DNA of 64,000 nt from Permianibacter aggregans. GTDB lineage: Bacteria > Pseudomonadota > Gammaproteobacteria > Enterobacterales > Permianibacteraceae. The position numbers and the translations under genes were made by a program. How positions within the stretch are numbered: the stretch's first letter is position 1; every line of letters starts with the position of its first letter. The notes beneath the pieces were generated by a model, which worked only from the letters and a program-made list of their open reading frames with translations, was not told the DNA's origin and did no database searches. This document shows, piece after piece, positions 43,796 through 53,601 of this stretch. The stretch spans positions 3,348,001-3,412,000 of the forward strand of contig NZ_CP037953.1 of the NCBI RefSeq assembly GCF_009756665.1. The letters are read 5' to 3'.

Positions 43796-44749
43796 GTGAA
43801 ACCCCTCTATTCCTGGCTGCTGGGCAGCTTATTAATCGGCCATGCCTGCGGCGTCGCGGCACTCGATTCGGTGATCGCACCACGTGCCGATAAATCGCTG
43901 GCGCTCGATATTGTCGCCACCGGACCGGAGCAACATGTTGCGGTGGGTGAACGTGGTCATGTGTTGGTCAGTTCCGATGACGGACAAAGCTGGCAACAGG
44001 TGCAAGTCCCGACACGAGCAACGCTGACTTCGATTGCCGCCAGTAACGGTCAAATCATTGTCGGTGGCCATGATGGTGTGTTGCTGCTGAGTAACGATGG
44101 TGGCCAGGTTTGGAAAATGGTGCGCAATGAACCGGAGCAGGAAAAGCCGGTGCTGGATATCGTGTTTCTTGACCAGAAAACGGCATTTGCCGTTGGCGCC
44201 TACGGCCTGTATTTGAAAACCACCGACGGCGGTTATCGCTGGGTGGAGGAAGAACACCCGGAACTGGAAATTCCCGAATTCGGATTCCCGCATTTCTATC
44301 AGCTGTTGCCGTTGCAGGACGGTTCATTGTTGCTGGTCGGTGAAGCCGGTTTTGTTGCCCGCTCCGAAGACAATGGCGATAGCTGGACCACGTTGCCATT
44401 GCCCTATGAAGGTTCATTGTTCGCGGTAGGACAAACCGAGAGCGGCGCGCTGATCGTCGCCGGTATGCGTGGCAATATTTTGCGTTCCGACGATCTCGGC
44501 CAGAACTGGCAAACGATAGATATCGATATTCGTTCCGGTCTGAACAACATCGTTGTTGATGGCAAGGAAGTCGTGATCACTGGCATGGATGGCATCATCC
44601 TGCGCAGTATTGATGATGGTCGCACGTTCACCGTCAAACAACGCCCGAATCGCAAAGCCATTGCCGCCGCTACACTCGAACAAGAAAAGTTGTTGGTGGC
44701 TGCCGAAGATGGTCTGCATGTCCTTGAACTGCCTGCTACAGCGCAATAA
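43796..44749 (+). CDS. YCF48-like beta-propeller protein
   Basis: 317 aa, starting at GTG 43796 with GGAG eight bases upstream. Signal peptide (LYSWLLGSLLIGHACGVAA), then repeated blades with SxDDGxSWQ motifs (VSSDDGQSWQQV, LSNDGGQVWKMV, KTTDGGYRWVEEE, RSEDNGDSWTTL, RSDDLGQNWQTI, RSIDDGRTFTV). These repeats are those of YCF48/BNR-type propellers. It precedes the RND gene with a 15-base gap and is probably its accessory protein. Confidence 0.87.
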   Translation: MKPLYSWLLGSLLIGHACGVAALDSVIAPRADKSLALDIVATGPEQHVAVGERGHVLVSSDDGQSWQQVQVPTRATLTSIAASNGQIIVGGHDGVLLLSNDGGQVWKMVRNEPEQEKPVLDIVFLDQKTAFAVGAYGLYLKTTDGGYRWVEEEHPELEIPEFGFPHFYQLLPLQDGSLLLVGEAGFVARSEDNGDSWTTLPLPYEGSLFAVGQTESGALIVAGMRGNILRSDDLGQNWQTIDIDIRSGLNNIVVDGKEVVITGMDGIILRSIDDGRTFTVKQRPNRKAIAAATLEQEKLLVAAEDGLHVLELPATAQ

Positions 44750-44764
44750 TCCGTCGGAGTTCCC

Positions 44765-47080
44765 ATGAAAAAAGGTTTCTTTGCCCGCGTTGCCGATGGT
44801 TTGATTTCGGCGCGCGTTGCCGTGGTGATTATCTTCGCGCTGATTACCGCTTACATGCTGACCTCAGCATTGCAGATCCGTGTTGATGCCGGTTTTGCGA
44901 AAAACGTGCCGCAAGAGCACGAATACATGAAAACGTATTTCGAACACCAGCAGGAGTTCGGTGGTGCCAATCGGGTGTTGATCGCCTTGCAGGATACGTC
45001 CGGCGATATTTTCAACCCGGTGTTTTTTGAACGCCTGGAAGCCGTGACCAAGGCCGTGCAATCGATTCCCGGTGTCGATCAATCGCAGGTCTCGTCCCTG
45101 TTCACACCGAACACTCGCTTCACCGAAATCACCGAAGAAGGTTTTGAAGGCGGCCCGGTCGTGCCGGCCGATTTCCGTGCCGAGCCGGATGATCTGGAGC
45201 GGGTCCGTGAAAACGTACTGAAAGCCGGCATTGTCGGCCGTTTGGTTGCCAACGATTTCTCGGCTGCAATGATCACGGCGCAATTGCTCGACATCAATCC
45301 GCAGACCGGTGAGCCGCTCGATTACATCAAGTTTGCCCAGGATCTGGAACAGCAAATCCGCGGCCAGTATCAGAATGACCAGGTGAAAGTGCACATCATC
45401 GGCTTCGCCAAGATGATTGGCGATGTCGCCGAAGGTGCCCGCGGTGTGTTGATGTTCTTCGCGATTGCCATCGCGATTACCGCCGTCTTGCTGTATTTGT
45501 TTACTCATTCGGCGCGCTTGACCTTTTTGCCAATCACCTGTTCGTTGATCGCCGTGGTTTGGCAGCTGGGTTCGCTGAATTTGATGGGCTTCGGTATCGA
45601 CCCGATGTCGATCCTGGTGCCGTTCCTGGTGTTCGCGATTGGCGTCAGTCACTCGGTGCAATTGGTCAACGCGTTCGCGACCGAACTATCGACCGGCCTG
45701 ACGCCGTTTGAGGCGATCAAGAACGCCTGCGGCCGTGTCTGGGGCCCTGGCATTTCCGGTTTGTTGTCAGACGTTGTCGGCTTTCTGACACTGCTGTTGA
45801 TCAAAATTGAAATCATTCAGGAATTGGCGGTAACGGCAGCGCTCGGCGTTGGCATGTTGTTGTTCACCAATCTGATTCTGTTGCCATGCTTGCTGAGCTG
45901 GGTGAAGCCTTCCGAGCGCTTCAATCAACGTATCGCCAAACAACACGCGATGCAGGCGAAATGGTGGGACAAGATTTCGGCGCTGTCGCTGCGCAAATTT
46001 GCCTGGATTCCGATTGTCATCGGTATCGGTTTGTTCGTTGTCGGTTATATCGGTGGTCAGAAGCTGTTTGTCGGTGATTCCCAGGCAGGCGCTCCGCAGT
46101 TGCGTCCGAATTCGGTCTACAACCAGGACACCCGCTTTATCACCGAACATTTCTCGATTGGCGTTGATCTGATTACCGTCATTGTCGAGTCGGAAGAGGA
46201 AAGCTGTTCGAACTATGAGCGTCTGAATGCCATTGATGAATTCGGCTGGCATATCAGTAACGTGCCGGGCGTGCAGTCGGTGGTCAGCCTTGCCGACATC
46301 GCCAAAGTGGTGAATTCGGCAACCTTCGAAGGCAATATGAACTGGCGCGTGCTGTCGCGTGATCAGGCGGTGCTGGCCCAGGCCACCCGTTTGGTGCCGA
46401 CCAGCAGCGGTTTGTTGAATGCGGCCTGCACCGTGGTGCCGGTCATGATCTTCACCGAAGACCATAAAGCCGACACCATTGAGCGCGTCGTCAAAGCAGT
46501 CAAAGACTACCGTGATCAGAATCCGCAAGAAGGCATGGAATTCCGTTTGGCCACCGGACCGGTCGGCGTCATGGCGGCGACCAATGAAGCGGTTGCGGCG
46601 GCCAAGTGGCCAATGCTCGGTGGTGTCTATGCGGCCGTTATCCTGCTTTGTCTGCTGAGCTTCCGAAGCATCCGCGGCACCATTGCCGTTGTGCTGCCGC
46701 TGATGCTGGTGTCGGTACTGGCTGAAGCCGTAATGGCTGGTATGGGCATCGGACTGACCGTTTACACCTTGCCTGTGGTAGCGCTCGGTGTTGGCGTCGG
46801 CGTCGATTACGGCATCTACATTTTCTCGCAGATGCGTCGTTATCTGCGCGAAGGTCACAGTGTCCAATGGTCGTATCGCGAAACCTTGCATGTCACCGGC
46901 AGCGCGGTACTGTTCACCGGTTTGACGCTGGCCATCGGCGTTGCCACCTGGATGCTGTCGGCACTGCAATTCCAGGCTGATATGGGCAGCTTGCTGACGT
47001 TCATGTTCCTGTTGAACATGCTCGGCGCGGTGCTGTTGTTACCCGCGCTGGCCTCGTACTTGTACCCGAAACATCATTGA
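44765..47080 (+). CDS. RND superfamily transporter (HAE-3/MMPL type)
   Basis: 771 aa. Two-fold RND architecture: first membrane segment ARVAVVIIFALITAYMLTS, a periplasmic domain, then a block of segments with ITAVLLYLFTHSARLTFLP and MSILVPFLVFAIGVSHSVQLVNAF; the second half repeats this with PVVALGVGVGVDYGIYIFSQMRRYL. The size, about 770 aa with two short periplasmic loops, fits HAE-3/HpnN-like exporters of hydrophobic compounds rather than AcrB-like pumps. Last gene of the DUF1302 cluster. Confidence 0.9.
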   Translation: MKKGFFARVADGLISARVAVVIIFALITAYMLTSALQIRVDAGFAKNVPQEHEYMKTYFEHQQEFGGANRVLIALQDTSGDIFNPVFFERLEAVTKAVQSIPGVDQSQVSSLFTPNTRFTEITEEGFEGGPVVPADFRAEPDDLERVRENVLKAGIVGRLVANDFSAAMITAQLLDINPQTGEPLDYIKFAQDLEQQIRGQYQNDQVKVHIIGFAKMIGDVAEGARGVLMFFAIAIAITAVLLYLFTHSARLTFLPITCSLIAVVWQLGSLNLMGFGIDPMSILVPFLVFAIGVSHSVQLVNAFATELSTGLTPFEAIKNACGRVWGPGISGLLSDVVGFLTLLLIKIEIIQELAVTAALGVGMLLFTNLILLPCLLSWVKPSERFNQRIAKQHAMQAKWWDKISALSLRKFAWIPIVIGIGLFVVGYIGGQKLFVGDSQAGAPQLRPNSVYNQDTRFITEHFSIGVDLITVIVESEEESCSNYERLNAIDEFGWHISNVPGVQSVVSLADIAKVVNSATFEGNMNWRVLSRDQAVLAQATRLVPTSSGLLNAACTVVPVMIFTEDHKADTIERVVKAVKDYRDQNPQEGMEFRLATGPVGVMAATNEAVAAAKWPMLGGVYAAVILLCLLSFRSIRGTIAVVLPLMLVSVLAEAVMAGMGIGLTVYTLPVVALGVGVGVDYGIYIFSQMRRYLREGHSVQWSYRETLHVTGSAVLFTGLTLAIGVATWMLSALQFQADMGSLLTFMFLLNMLGAVLLLPALASYLYPKHH

Positions 47081-47101
47081 TTGTTTAAAAGTTAATCTTC
47101 A

Positions 47102-47128
47102 GCCGCCCCATTCTGGGGCGGCTTCATA
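47102..47128 (+). terminator. Intrinsic terminator after the RND gene
   Basis: GCCGCCCCA, TTC, TGGGGCGGC, then TTCATATT. Confidence 0.8.
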
Positions 47129-47270
47129 TTTATGCGCACCCCTGTGGTGCGATCAGTTGCGTTGATCCGTGAATTTCCGCGATTAATACCCTAAAATAGC
47201 CTGCAATTTCCAACCCCCGCACCCACGGTTTCCCTCTTACCGTATCGAATCGATCACAAGGATAGACTTC

Positions 47271-50200
47271 ATGTCTGAATCACTGGCTGCAAATAACTCT
47301 GCTCTCGTTGATGGCATTGTCGCGTTATTGCAATCGAAACTACCAAGCAAACAAGCGGAAATTGCCTGCGAATTTGCCCGACTGTTTTACAGCAGCGTGT
47401 CGCCGGAAGATATCGCGACCCACACCGCACATGATTCGTATGTGTCAGTGCTGAATCTCTGGAAGTTCATGCAGGATTACCAGGGCGGCACACCAAAAAT
47501 CCGTGTGACCAATCCGGATGTGAAAACTCACGGCTGGCATTCCAAACGCACCGTCATTGAAATTCTGCACGACGACATGCCGTTCCTGGTGGACTCGGTG
47601 CGCATGGAATTGGCGCGCATGGGCCTCGCCATCCATCTTTACATTCATCGGCCGTTACGCATTGCCCGCGATCGCAACGGTAAAGTCGAAAAAGTCGAAG
47701 CCTTGATGTCAGCGTCGGGGCCGAATTGCGAAACCCCGATGTACATCGAAATCGATCGGATTCCGGATGTCGCCGGTCATCGCCATCTGGAAGAAAACCT
47801 GCACAAAGTGTTGGAAGACGTGCGGCTGACCGTTGGTGATTTCCGCCCGATGCTGAGCAAGATGCAATCGATCATCAGCGAATTCGAAAATCAGCCGCCG
47901 CGTATCGACAGCAACATCCTGAGCGAATCCAAGGATTTCATGCGCTGGTTGCTCGACGAACACTTTATTTTCCTTGGCTATCGTGAATACACCGTCGAAA
48001 AAGTCAAAAGCGATTATCGCTTGAATCCGGTTCGTGGCAGCAGCCTCGGACTGCACAAGAAAGCCGACAAAACCGCGCAACCGGTGATGCTGTCGAGTCT
48101 TTCTGTTGATGCCCAGCAAGTCGCACTCAATAACGCCGAGCCACTGGTACTGACCAAAACCCGCACGCTGGCTACGGTGCATCGTCCAAGCCAAATCGAT
48201 TACATCGGCATTAAACGTTACGACCAGAAAGGTCAGGTCATTGGTGAACATCGTTTCTTCGGCTTGTACACGTCAACCGTGTACAACCGTAACCCGCGTA
48301 ATATTCCGGTTATTCGCCACAAGATTCAGGCCGTGATCGAACGCTCCGGTCTGGTACCAGGCAGTCACGACTTCAAAGCGCTACGCGCTATTATCGAGTC
48401 GATGCCGCGTGATGAACTGTTCCAGATTTCGGTCGAGGAATTACTGCAACTTGGCATGGGCGTGCTCTACATCAAAGAACGTCCGATGATTCGTCTGTTC
48501 ATTCGCCGCGATCCGTATGGCCGTTTCTTCTCGGTGTTCCTGTACGTGCCTCGTGAGCAGCACACGACCAAACTGCGCTTGAAAATGCAGGAGATTCTGG
48601 CGCGTTATCTGGGTGGCAAGGCTGGCGATATCCGCTTCTCGACCTGGTTCTCGGAGTCGATTCTGGCGCGCGTGCATTTCATTGTGCCGGTAGAGAACGC
48701 CGGCAAGATCAATTACGACGTCAAGATCATCGAGAAAGACATGCGCGAAGCTGCGCGCAGCTGGGATGAGCAACTGAAAGAAGCACTGCATGAGGCGCAT
48801 GGCGAAGTCGAAGGCAAGCGCCTGGCGCTGCGTTATTACGATGCTTTTTCGCCCGGTTATCAGGACGTCAATTCGGTAGAGACCGCAGTCGTCGATATCG
48901 AGCAGATTGAAACCGTGAAATCCGATCGTGATCTGGCCATGCTGTTGTTCCAGCCGGAAGCAGAAGGCGCCGATCTGCATTTCAAACTCTATCGCCGCAA
49001 TTCACCGGCCTCATTGTCGGAAGTACTGCCGCTGCTGGAGAACATGGGCCTGACAGTCATCGGTGAAGCGCCAAGCGAAGTCGATTGCCGTGATGAGTCG
49101 GTTTACTGGGTCATGGATTTCTCGCTGGCCGTGCGTGGTGAGCTGCAACTCAATATCGAAAACGTTCGTGGCAAGTTTCAGGAAGCCGTGGCGGCGGTCT
49201 GGCGCGGCGAAGCTGAAAACGATGGCTTCAACCGTCTGGTGTTGGCTGCCGACATGACCTGGCGTCAGGTCAGCGTGCTGCGTGCTTACGCCAAATACCT
49301 CTGGCAAATCGGTTTTACCTTCAGCCAGAGCTCGATTGAACAAACGTTGTCGGATTATCCGGCCATTGCCCGTAGCCTGGTCGACTGGTTTGATGCTCGA
49401 TTTAACCCGGAAACGGCCAGTGAAGATAAAGCCGCTGCACTGCTGAAAGAAATCAAGGCAGCGCGCGCCAATGTCGCGACACTGGATCAGGACCGCGCCA
49501 TCAGCCGTTTTATCGATGTTATGCAGGCAACCCTGCGCACCAACTTCTACATGCTCGATGAGCATGGTCAGCACAAACGCTATACGTCGTTCAAGATTCG
49601 TCCGGCAACCATCGCCGATATTCCGCGCCCGGTGCCGATGTTTGAAATTTTCGTTTACAGCCCGCGCGTCGAAGGTGTGCATCTGCGCTTCGGTAAAGTC
49701 GCCCGTGGTGGTTTGCGCTGGTCAGATCGTCGCGAAGATTTCCGCACCGAAGTCTTGGGTCTGGTCAAAGCGCAACAAGTCAAGAATACCGTTATCGTGC
49801 CGAGCGGCGCCAAAGGCGGTTTCGTCTGCAAACAAATGCCGAAGAACGCCGATCGCAGCACGATGCAGGCCGAAGGCATTGCCTGTTATCAATTGTTTAT
49901 TCGCGGTCTGCTGGATATCACCGACAACATCATCGGCGACAAAATCACGGCACCGAAACGCGTTGTTCGTCACGACGAGGAAGATCCGTATCTGGTCGTT
50001 GCGGCCGACAAGGGCACCGCGACGTTCTCCGATATCGCCAACAATATTTCATTGCAATACCAACACTGGCTCGGTGATGCGTTTGCCTCTGGTGGCTCAA
50101 ATGGTTACGACCACAAGAAAATGGGCATCACCGCGCGTGGTGCCTGGGAGTGCGTCAAGCGCCATTTCCGCGAAATGGGCAAGGATATCCAGTCCGAAGA

Positions 50201-52322
50201 TTTCACCGTCATTGGTGTCGGCGACATGTCCGGCGATGTGTTCGGTAACGGCATGTTGTTGTCGAAACACATTCGTCTGCAAGCGGCGTTCGATCACCGC
50301 CATATTTTCCTCGACCCGAATCCGGATTCGGCAAAGAGTTACGTCGAGCGCGAGCGTTTGTTCAATCTGCCGAGCTCCAGCTGGGATGATTACAACAAGA
50401 AACTGATTTCCAAAGGCGGCGGCATTTATCCCCGTTCGGCGAAATCGATTCCGCTCAGCGATGAAGTGAAAGCGATGCTTGGCGTCAGTCAGGACGAAAT
50501 GAGTCCGCCGGAACTGATGAAGACCATCCTGAAAATGGACGTTGAACTGTTCTGGAACGGCGGCATCGGCACCTACGTCAAAGCCAGCAACCAGCACAAC
50601 AATGAAGTCGGCGATCGCGCCAACGATGCCATCCGCGTCAACGGCAAGGAGCTGCGTGCGAAAGTGGTCGGCGAGGGCGGTAACCTCGGCATGACCCAGC
50701 TTGGCCGTATTGAGTATATGCTCAATGGTGGTCGCGGCAATACCGACTTCATCGACAATGCCGGTGGCGTCAATACTTCCGACAACGAAGTCAACATCAA
50801 GATCCTGCTGAACAAATTGGTGCAGGAAGGCGAGCTGACCGAGAAACAGCGCAACAAGATCCTCGCTGACATGACCGAGGAAGTCGCTGAAAGTGTCTTG
50901 AAGGACAATTACCGTCAAAGTCAGAGCATTTCGATTACCGAATCGCGCGCGCACAGCATGGTGAAAGAACATATTCGTTTTGTTCATCAGTTGGAGCGTG
51001 AAGGCCGGCTCGATCGACATCTCGAATACCTGCCGACCGATGAGGAAATGCAGGAGCGGATGATCAAAGGCAAGGGGCTGACCCGCGCCGAGCTGGCGAT
51101 TCTGACCGCTTACGGCAAAATGAGTTTGAAAGAGCTGTTGAACGTGCCGGAAGTGGTCAATGACGCGTTCTATCATGATCTGCTGCGCAACTATTTCCCG
51201 CGCCTGATGCAGCAAAAATTCCAGCAGGAACTTGGCAGTCACCGTCTGCGCAATGAAATGGTGGCGATGATGCTGGCCAACGATATGGTCAACTTTGGTG
51301 GCGCCAACCTGGCGCACCGGATGGCCGATGAAACCGGTGCCAGCATCGCCGAAGTCTCGGCCTGCTTCACGATTGCCCGCCATGTGTTCTCGGTCGATGC
51401 CTATTGGGAGGCGTTGGAAGCACTCGACAACAAAGTGCCGGCCGCATTGCAGCTGGAAATGATGCATGAGTCGCAGCGTTTGCTACGTCGGGCGACACGC
51501 TGGTTCCTGCGTCAGCGCCGTAAAGATGCCAAGTTGTCGGATGAAATTGCTCGCTTCAAACCAGCGGTCGATACGCTGCAGAAGCATTTGAGCAAGGTGC
51601 TCGATGCCACCGAGATGACCGAGTTGAACCGTGATCGTCAGGCATTGATTGATCGCGGTTTGCCGGCGCAACTGGCTGAGCAATCTGCCTACATGAGCAC
51701 GGTGTTCTCGGCCTTGGATATCGCTGAAGTGGCGGCTGAACTGAAGCATCCAGTCGAGCTCGTTGCCGAGACTTACTTCAAACTCGGTATGCAACTCGAC
51801 CTGCACTGGTTCCTGGCACAAATCGTCAAGCAACCGGTCGACAACCATTGGCAGGCGTTTGCCCGCGCCGCGTTCCGCGAAGAACTCGATTGGCAACAAC
51901 GCCAATTGACCAGCACGGTGTTGAAACTGACTGGCGAAGCCGACACGGCTGAAGAGAAAATCGCGCTATGGTCGGAAGACAATCCGCAGGTCAAGCGCTG
52001 GTTGCAATTGCTGATTGATTTCCGCTCCAGCAGCGTGCATGAGTTTGCCAAGTTCTCCGTGGCCTTGCGTGAACTCGGCATTCTTCTGCAAAGCGGCCAA
52101 CGTCAAATTGCCGCAGGTTCACGCTTGAAAGCACCGGTCAAAGCTGTCGTCAAACAAGCTGCAGCGAGCAAGCAAAAAGCGGTAAAACCCAAGGCGGTGG
52201 CAAAGATGGCGAAACCTGCACCAAAGGCAACACCGACGGTCGCCAAGGATGTGAAAAAGCCAACGCCACGCAAGGCAGGTAGTACCGGTAAAACCCGGAA
52301 AGTCGCTAGCAAGTCGAAGTAG
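47271..52322 (+). CDS. gdhB: NAD-specific glutamate dehydrogenase, 180-kDa class, with basic tail
   Basis: 1683 aa. It oxidises glutamate to 2-oxoglutarate with NAD. Start ATG 47271 follows AAGGA. N-terminal regulatory region has VIEILHDDMPFLVDSVRMEL; the catalytic core shows RGGLRWSDRREDFRTEVLGLVKAQ and VIVPSGAKGGFV, then FTVIGVGDMSGDVFGNGML and VGEGGNLGMTQLGRIEY. The last 64 residues (1620-1683) are a Lys/Ala/Pro-rich tail (KAPVKAVVKQAAASKQKAVK and more) that I do not expect in this family; it resembles histone-H1-like tails of some bacterial proteins. Single-gene unit bounded by terminators. Confidence 0.94.
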   Translation: MSESLAANNSALVDGIVALLQSKLPSKQAEIACEFARLFYSSVSPEDIATHTAHDSYVSVLNLWKFMQDYQGGTPKIRVTNPDVKTHGWHSKRTVIEILHDDMPFLVDSVRMELARMGLAIHLYIHRPLRIARDRNGKVEKVEALMSASGPNCETPMYIEIDRIPDVAGHRHLEENLHKVLEDVRLTVGDFRPMLSKMQSIISEFENQPPRIDSNILSESKDFMRWLLDEHFIFLGYREYTVEKVKSDYRLNPVRGSSLGLHKKADKTAQPVMLSSLSVDAQQVALNNAEPLVLTKTRTLATVHRPSQIDYIGIKRYDQKGQVIGEHRFFGLYTSTVYNRNPRNIPVIRHKIQAVIERSGLVPGSHDFKALRAIIESMPRDELFQISVEELLQLGMGVLYIKERPMIRLFIRRDPYGRFFSVFLYVPREQHTTKLRLKMQEILARYLGGKAGDIRFSTWFSESILARVHFIVPVENAGKINYDVKIIEKDMREAARSWDEQLKEALHEAHGEVEGKRLALRYYDAFSPGYQDVNSVETAVVDIEQIETVKSDRDLAMLLFQPEAEGADLHFKLYRRNSPASLSEVLPLLENMGLTVIGEAPSEVDCRDESVYWVMDFSLAVRGELQLNIENVRGKFQEAVAAVWRGEAENDGFNRLVLAADMTWRQVSVLRAYAKYLWQIGFTFSQSSIEQTLSDYPAIARSLVDWFDARFNPETASEDKAAALLKEIKAARANVATLDQDRAISRFIDVMQATLRTNFYMLDEHGQHKRYTSFKIRPATIADIPRPVPMFEIFVYSPRVEGVHLRFGKVARGGLRWSDRREDFRTEVLGLVKAQQVKNTVIVPSGAKGGFVCKQMPKNADRSTMQAEGIACYQLFIRGLLDITDNIIGDKITAPKRVVRHDEEDPYLVVAADKGTATFSDIANNISLQYQHWLGDAFASGGSNGYDHKKMGITARGAWECVKRHFREMGKDIQSEDFTVIGVGDMSGDVFGNGMLLSKHIRLQAAFDHRHIFLDPNPDSAKSYVERERLFNLPSSSWDDYNKKLISKGGGIYPRSAKSIPLSDEVKAMLGVSQDEMSPPELMKTILKMDVELFWNGGIGTYVKASNQHNNEVGDRANDAIRVNGKELRAKVVGEGGNLGMTQLGRIEYMLNGGRGNTDFIDNAGGVNTSDNEVNIKILLNKLVQEGELTEKQRNKILADMTEEVAESVLKDNYRQSQSISITESRAHSMVKEHIRFVHQLEREGRLDRHLEYLPTDEEMQERMIKGKGLTRAELAILTAYGKMSLKELLNVPEVVNDAFYHDLLRNYFPRLMQQKFQQELGSHRLRNEMVAMMLANDMVNFGGANLAHRMADETGASIAEVSACFTIARHVFSVDAYWEALEALDNKVPAALQLEMMHESQRLLRRATRWFLRQRRKDAKLSDEIARFKPAVDTLQKHLSKVLDATEMTELNRDRQALIDRGLPAQLAEQSAYMSTVFSALDIAEVAAELKHPVELVAETYFKLGMQLDLHWFLAQIVKQPVDNHWQAFARAAFREELDWQQRQLTSTVLKLTGEADTAEEKIALWSEDNPQVKRWLQLLIDFRSSSVHEFAKFSVALRELGILLQSGQRQIAAGSRLKAPVKAVVKQAAASKQKAVKPKAVAKMAKPAPKATPTVAKDVKKPTPRKAGSTGKTRKVASKSK

Positions 52323-52345
52323 TAAATGCCGGTAACGGCATCAAC

Positions 52346-52375
52346 AAAAAGCCATCCGATTCGGATGGCTTTTTT
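52346..52375. terminator. Bidirectional terminator between gdhB and the ABC genes
   Basis: AAAAAGCCATCCGA and TCGGATGGCTTTTTT form a strong stem with A and T tracts on either side, suited to ending both convergent transcripts. Confidence 0.85.
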
Positions 52376-52407
52376 ACTTCTGGAGATAAATCAATTTCGC
52401 GCGGCGT

Positions 52408-53601
52408 TTATGCGCGATTCATCGCCCATTGCCAGATTTGTTTCCAGCTCGCTTCCTTGCCGTAGAACAGCATACCGGCCTGGAAGATTCGGCTGGCGAT
52501 GCGGCGCAAGTACAACACGCTGATCAGCAGCACGATAAACGAACCGAGCACCTGCCACCACGGCACCAGGCCGTGCACCAGTCGAATCGGCATCGCTGCC
52601 ATCGACGAGAACGGTAGCCACGACAGCACCTGCATCATGGTGTTTTCTGGTGACTCCATGCCAGGGAAGACCAGCATAAAAAACAGCATCGGCAGGAACA
52701 TCAGCGTGCCGCGCGTCGAGGTATTCGGATCGTCAATTGACGAAGCGATGGCGGCCATCACCGCGTTCCAGAACAACATGCCGAACAGGGCGAACAGAAT
52801 GGCAACGAACACGACCGGCAATGACAGTGTGCTCAGCAGCAAGTCTTCCTTGCCGGAGAAGCGGTTGTAAACGCTCAAACCCAGCAGGCCGTAAATGCCC
52901 CAGGTAATGACCGTTTTCAGCCCGTGCCCGGTCAGGCCAAGCAGTTTGCCGTCAATCCAGGTTTGGTGGGGAATTGCCGACACCACCAGCTCCGATACGC
53001 GATGTTGTTTTTCGCTGGTGATCGAGGCAAAGAACAGCGCAAAGCCAGTCATGACACCCATCATCGAAAAAAGCACCAAGCCAAATGACAGCAGCTTGCT
53101 GACTTCACTGGCCGGTTTTCTGGCATTAGCCGTGAACGCCTGATCGATTTCGATTGGCTTTTGCCAGGCCTCGAACGTGTCTTTGCTGATCGCGCTTTGC
53201 TGCAGCGAGAACTCCAGCTTGGCGTCGGACAAAGCCTTGTTCAGTTCTTTGCGCCAGGCCGGTTCCTTGCCGACAAATAACTCGGCTTTATCCAGCGATT
53301 GCACAATCAACAGGCCGTCGAGTCGCTGCTCATCGACATCGGCGAGACGCGCCTCTTTTTCGCTGATATCGGCCTTCAACAGGCGTAGACGATCATCACC
53401 GCCGTATTCCAGCGGTAATGCCACGTCGCTAATCACCGCGACTTCAAAGCTTTCTTTTGATTTCGACCATTGCATCAAGGCGCCAGCGCCATTGGCGACG
53501 ATAAACATGCCGGCAATGATCACGAGGTTGATCAGTTCATGCTTCCATTTGAAATAACGCATGAACTCAAAACGGGCGACGGACCAGACGGTGTGTTTCA
53601 T
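52408..53601 (-). CDS. ABC-2 type transporter permease (NatB-like)
   Basis: 397 aa. One N-terminal membrane segment (LINLVIIAGMFIVANGAGAL), a large extracytoplasmic region of about 130 residues with a KSKESFEVAVISDVALP start, then five to six clustered membrane segments (LLSFGLVLFSMMGVMTGFALFF, LSLPVVFVAILFALFGMLFW, and others). This matches ABC2_membrane_3/NatB-like exporters. It starts four bases inside the ATPase gene (ATGA overlap), so both form one unit. Confidence 0.88.
   Translation of the reverse strand: MKHTVWSVARFEFMRYFKWKHELINLVIIAGMFIVANGAGALMQWSKSKESFEVAVISDVALPLEYGGDDRLRLLKADISEKEARLADVDEQRLDGLLIVQSLDKAELFVGKEPAWRKELNKALSDAKLEFSLQQSAISKDTFEAWQKPIEIDQAFTANARKPASEVSKLLSFGLVLFSMMGVMTGFALFFASITSEKQHRVSELVVSAIPHQTWIDGKLLGLTGHGLKTVITWGIYGLLGLSVYNRFSGKEDLLLSTLSLPVVFVAILFALFGMLFWNAVMAAIASSIDDPNTSTRGTLMFLPMLFFMLVFPGMESPENTMMQVLSWLPFSSMAAMPIRLVHGLVPWWQVLGSFIVLLISVLYLRRIASRIFQAGMLFYGKEASWKQIWQWAMNRA

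Noticed and set aside
45767-46969. 400-codon frame antisense to the RND transporter gene
   Set aside because: Gln/His/Arg-rich shadow translation of a well-supported gene on the other strand.
50097-51467. 456-codon frame antisense to gdhB
   Set aside because: Shadow of the glutamate dehydrogenase gene; composition is that of antisense coding DNA.
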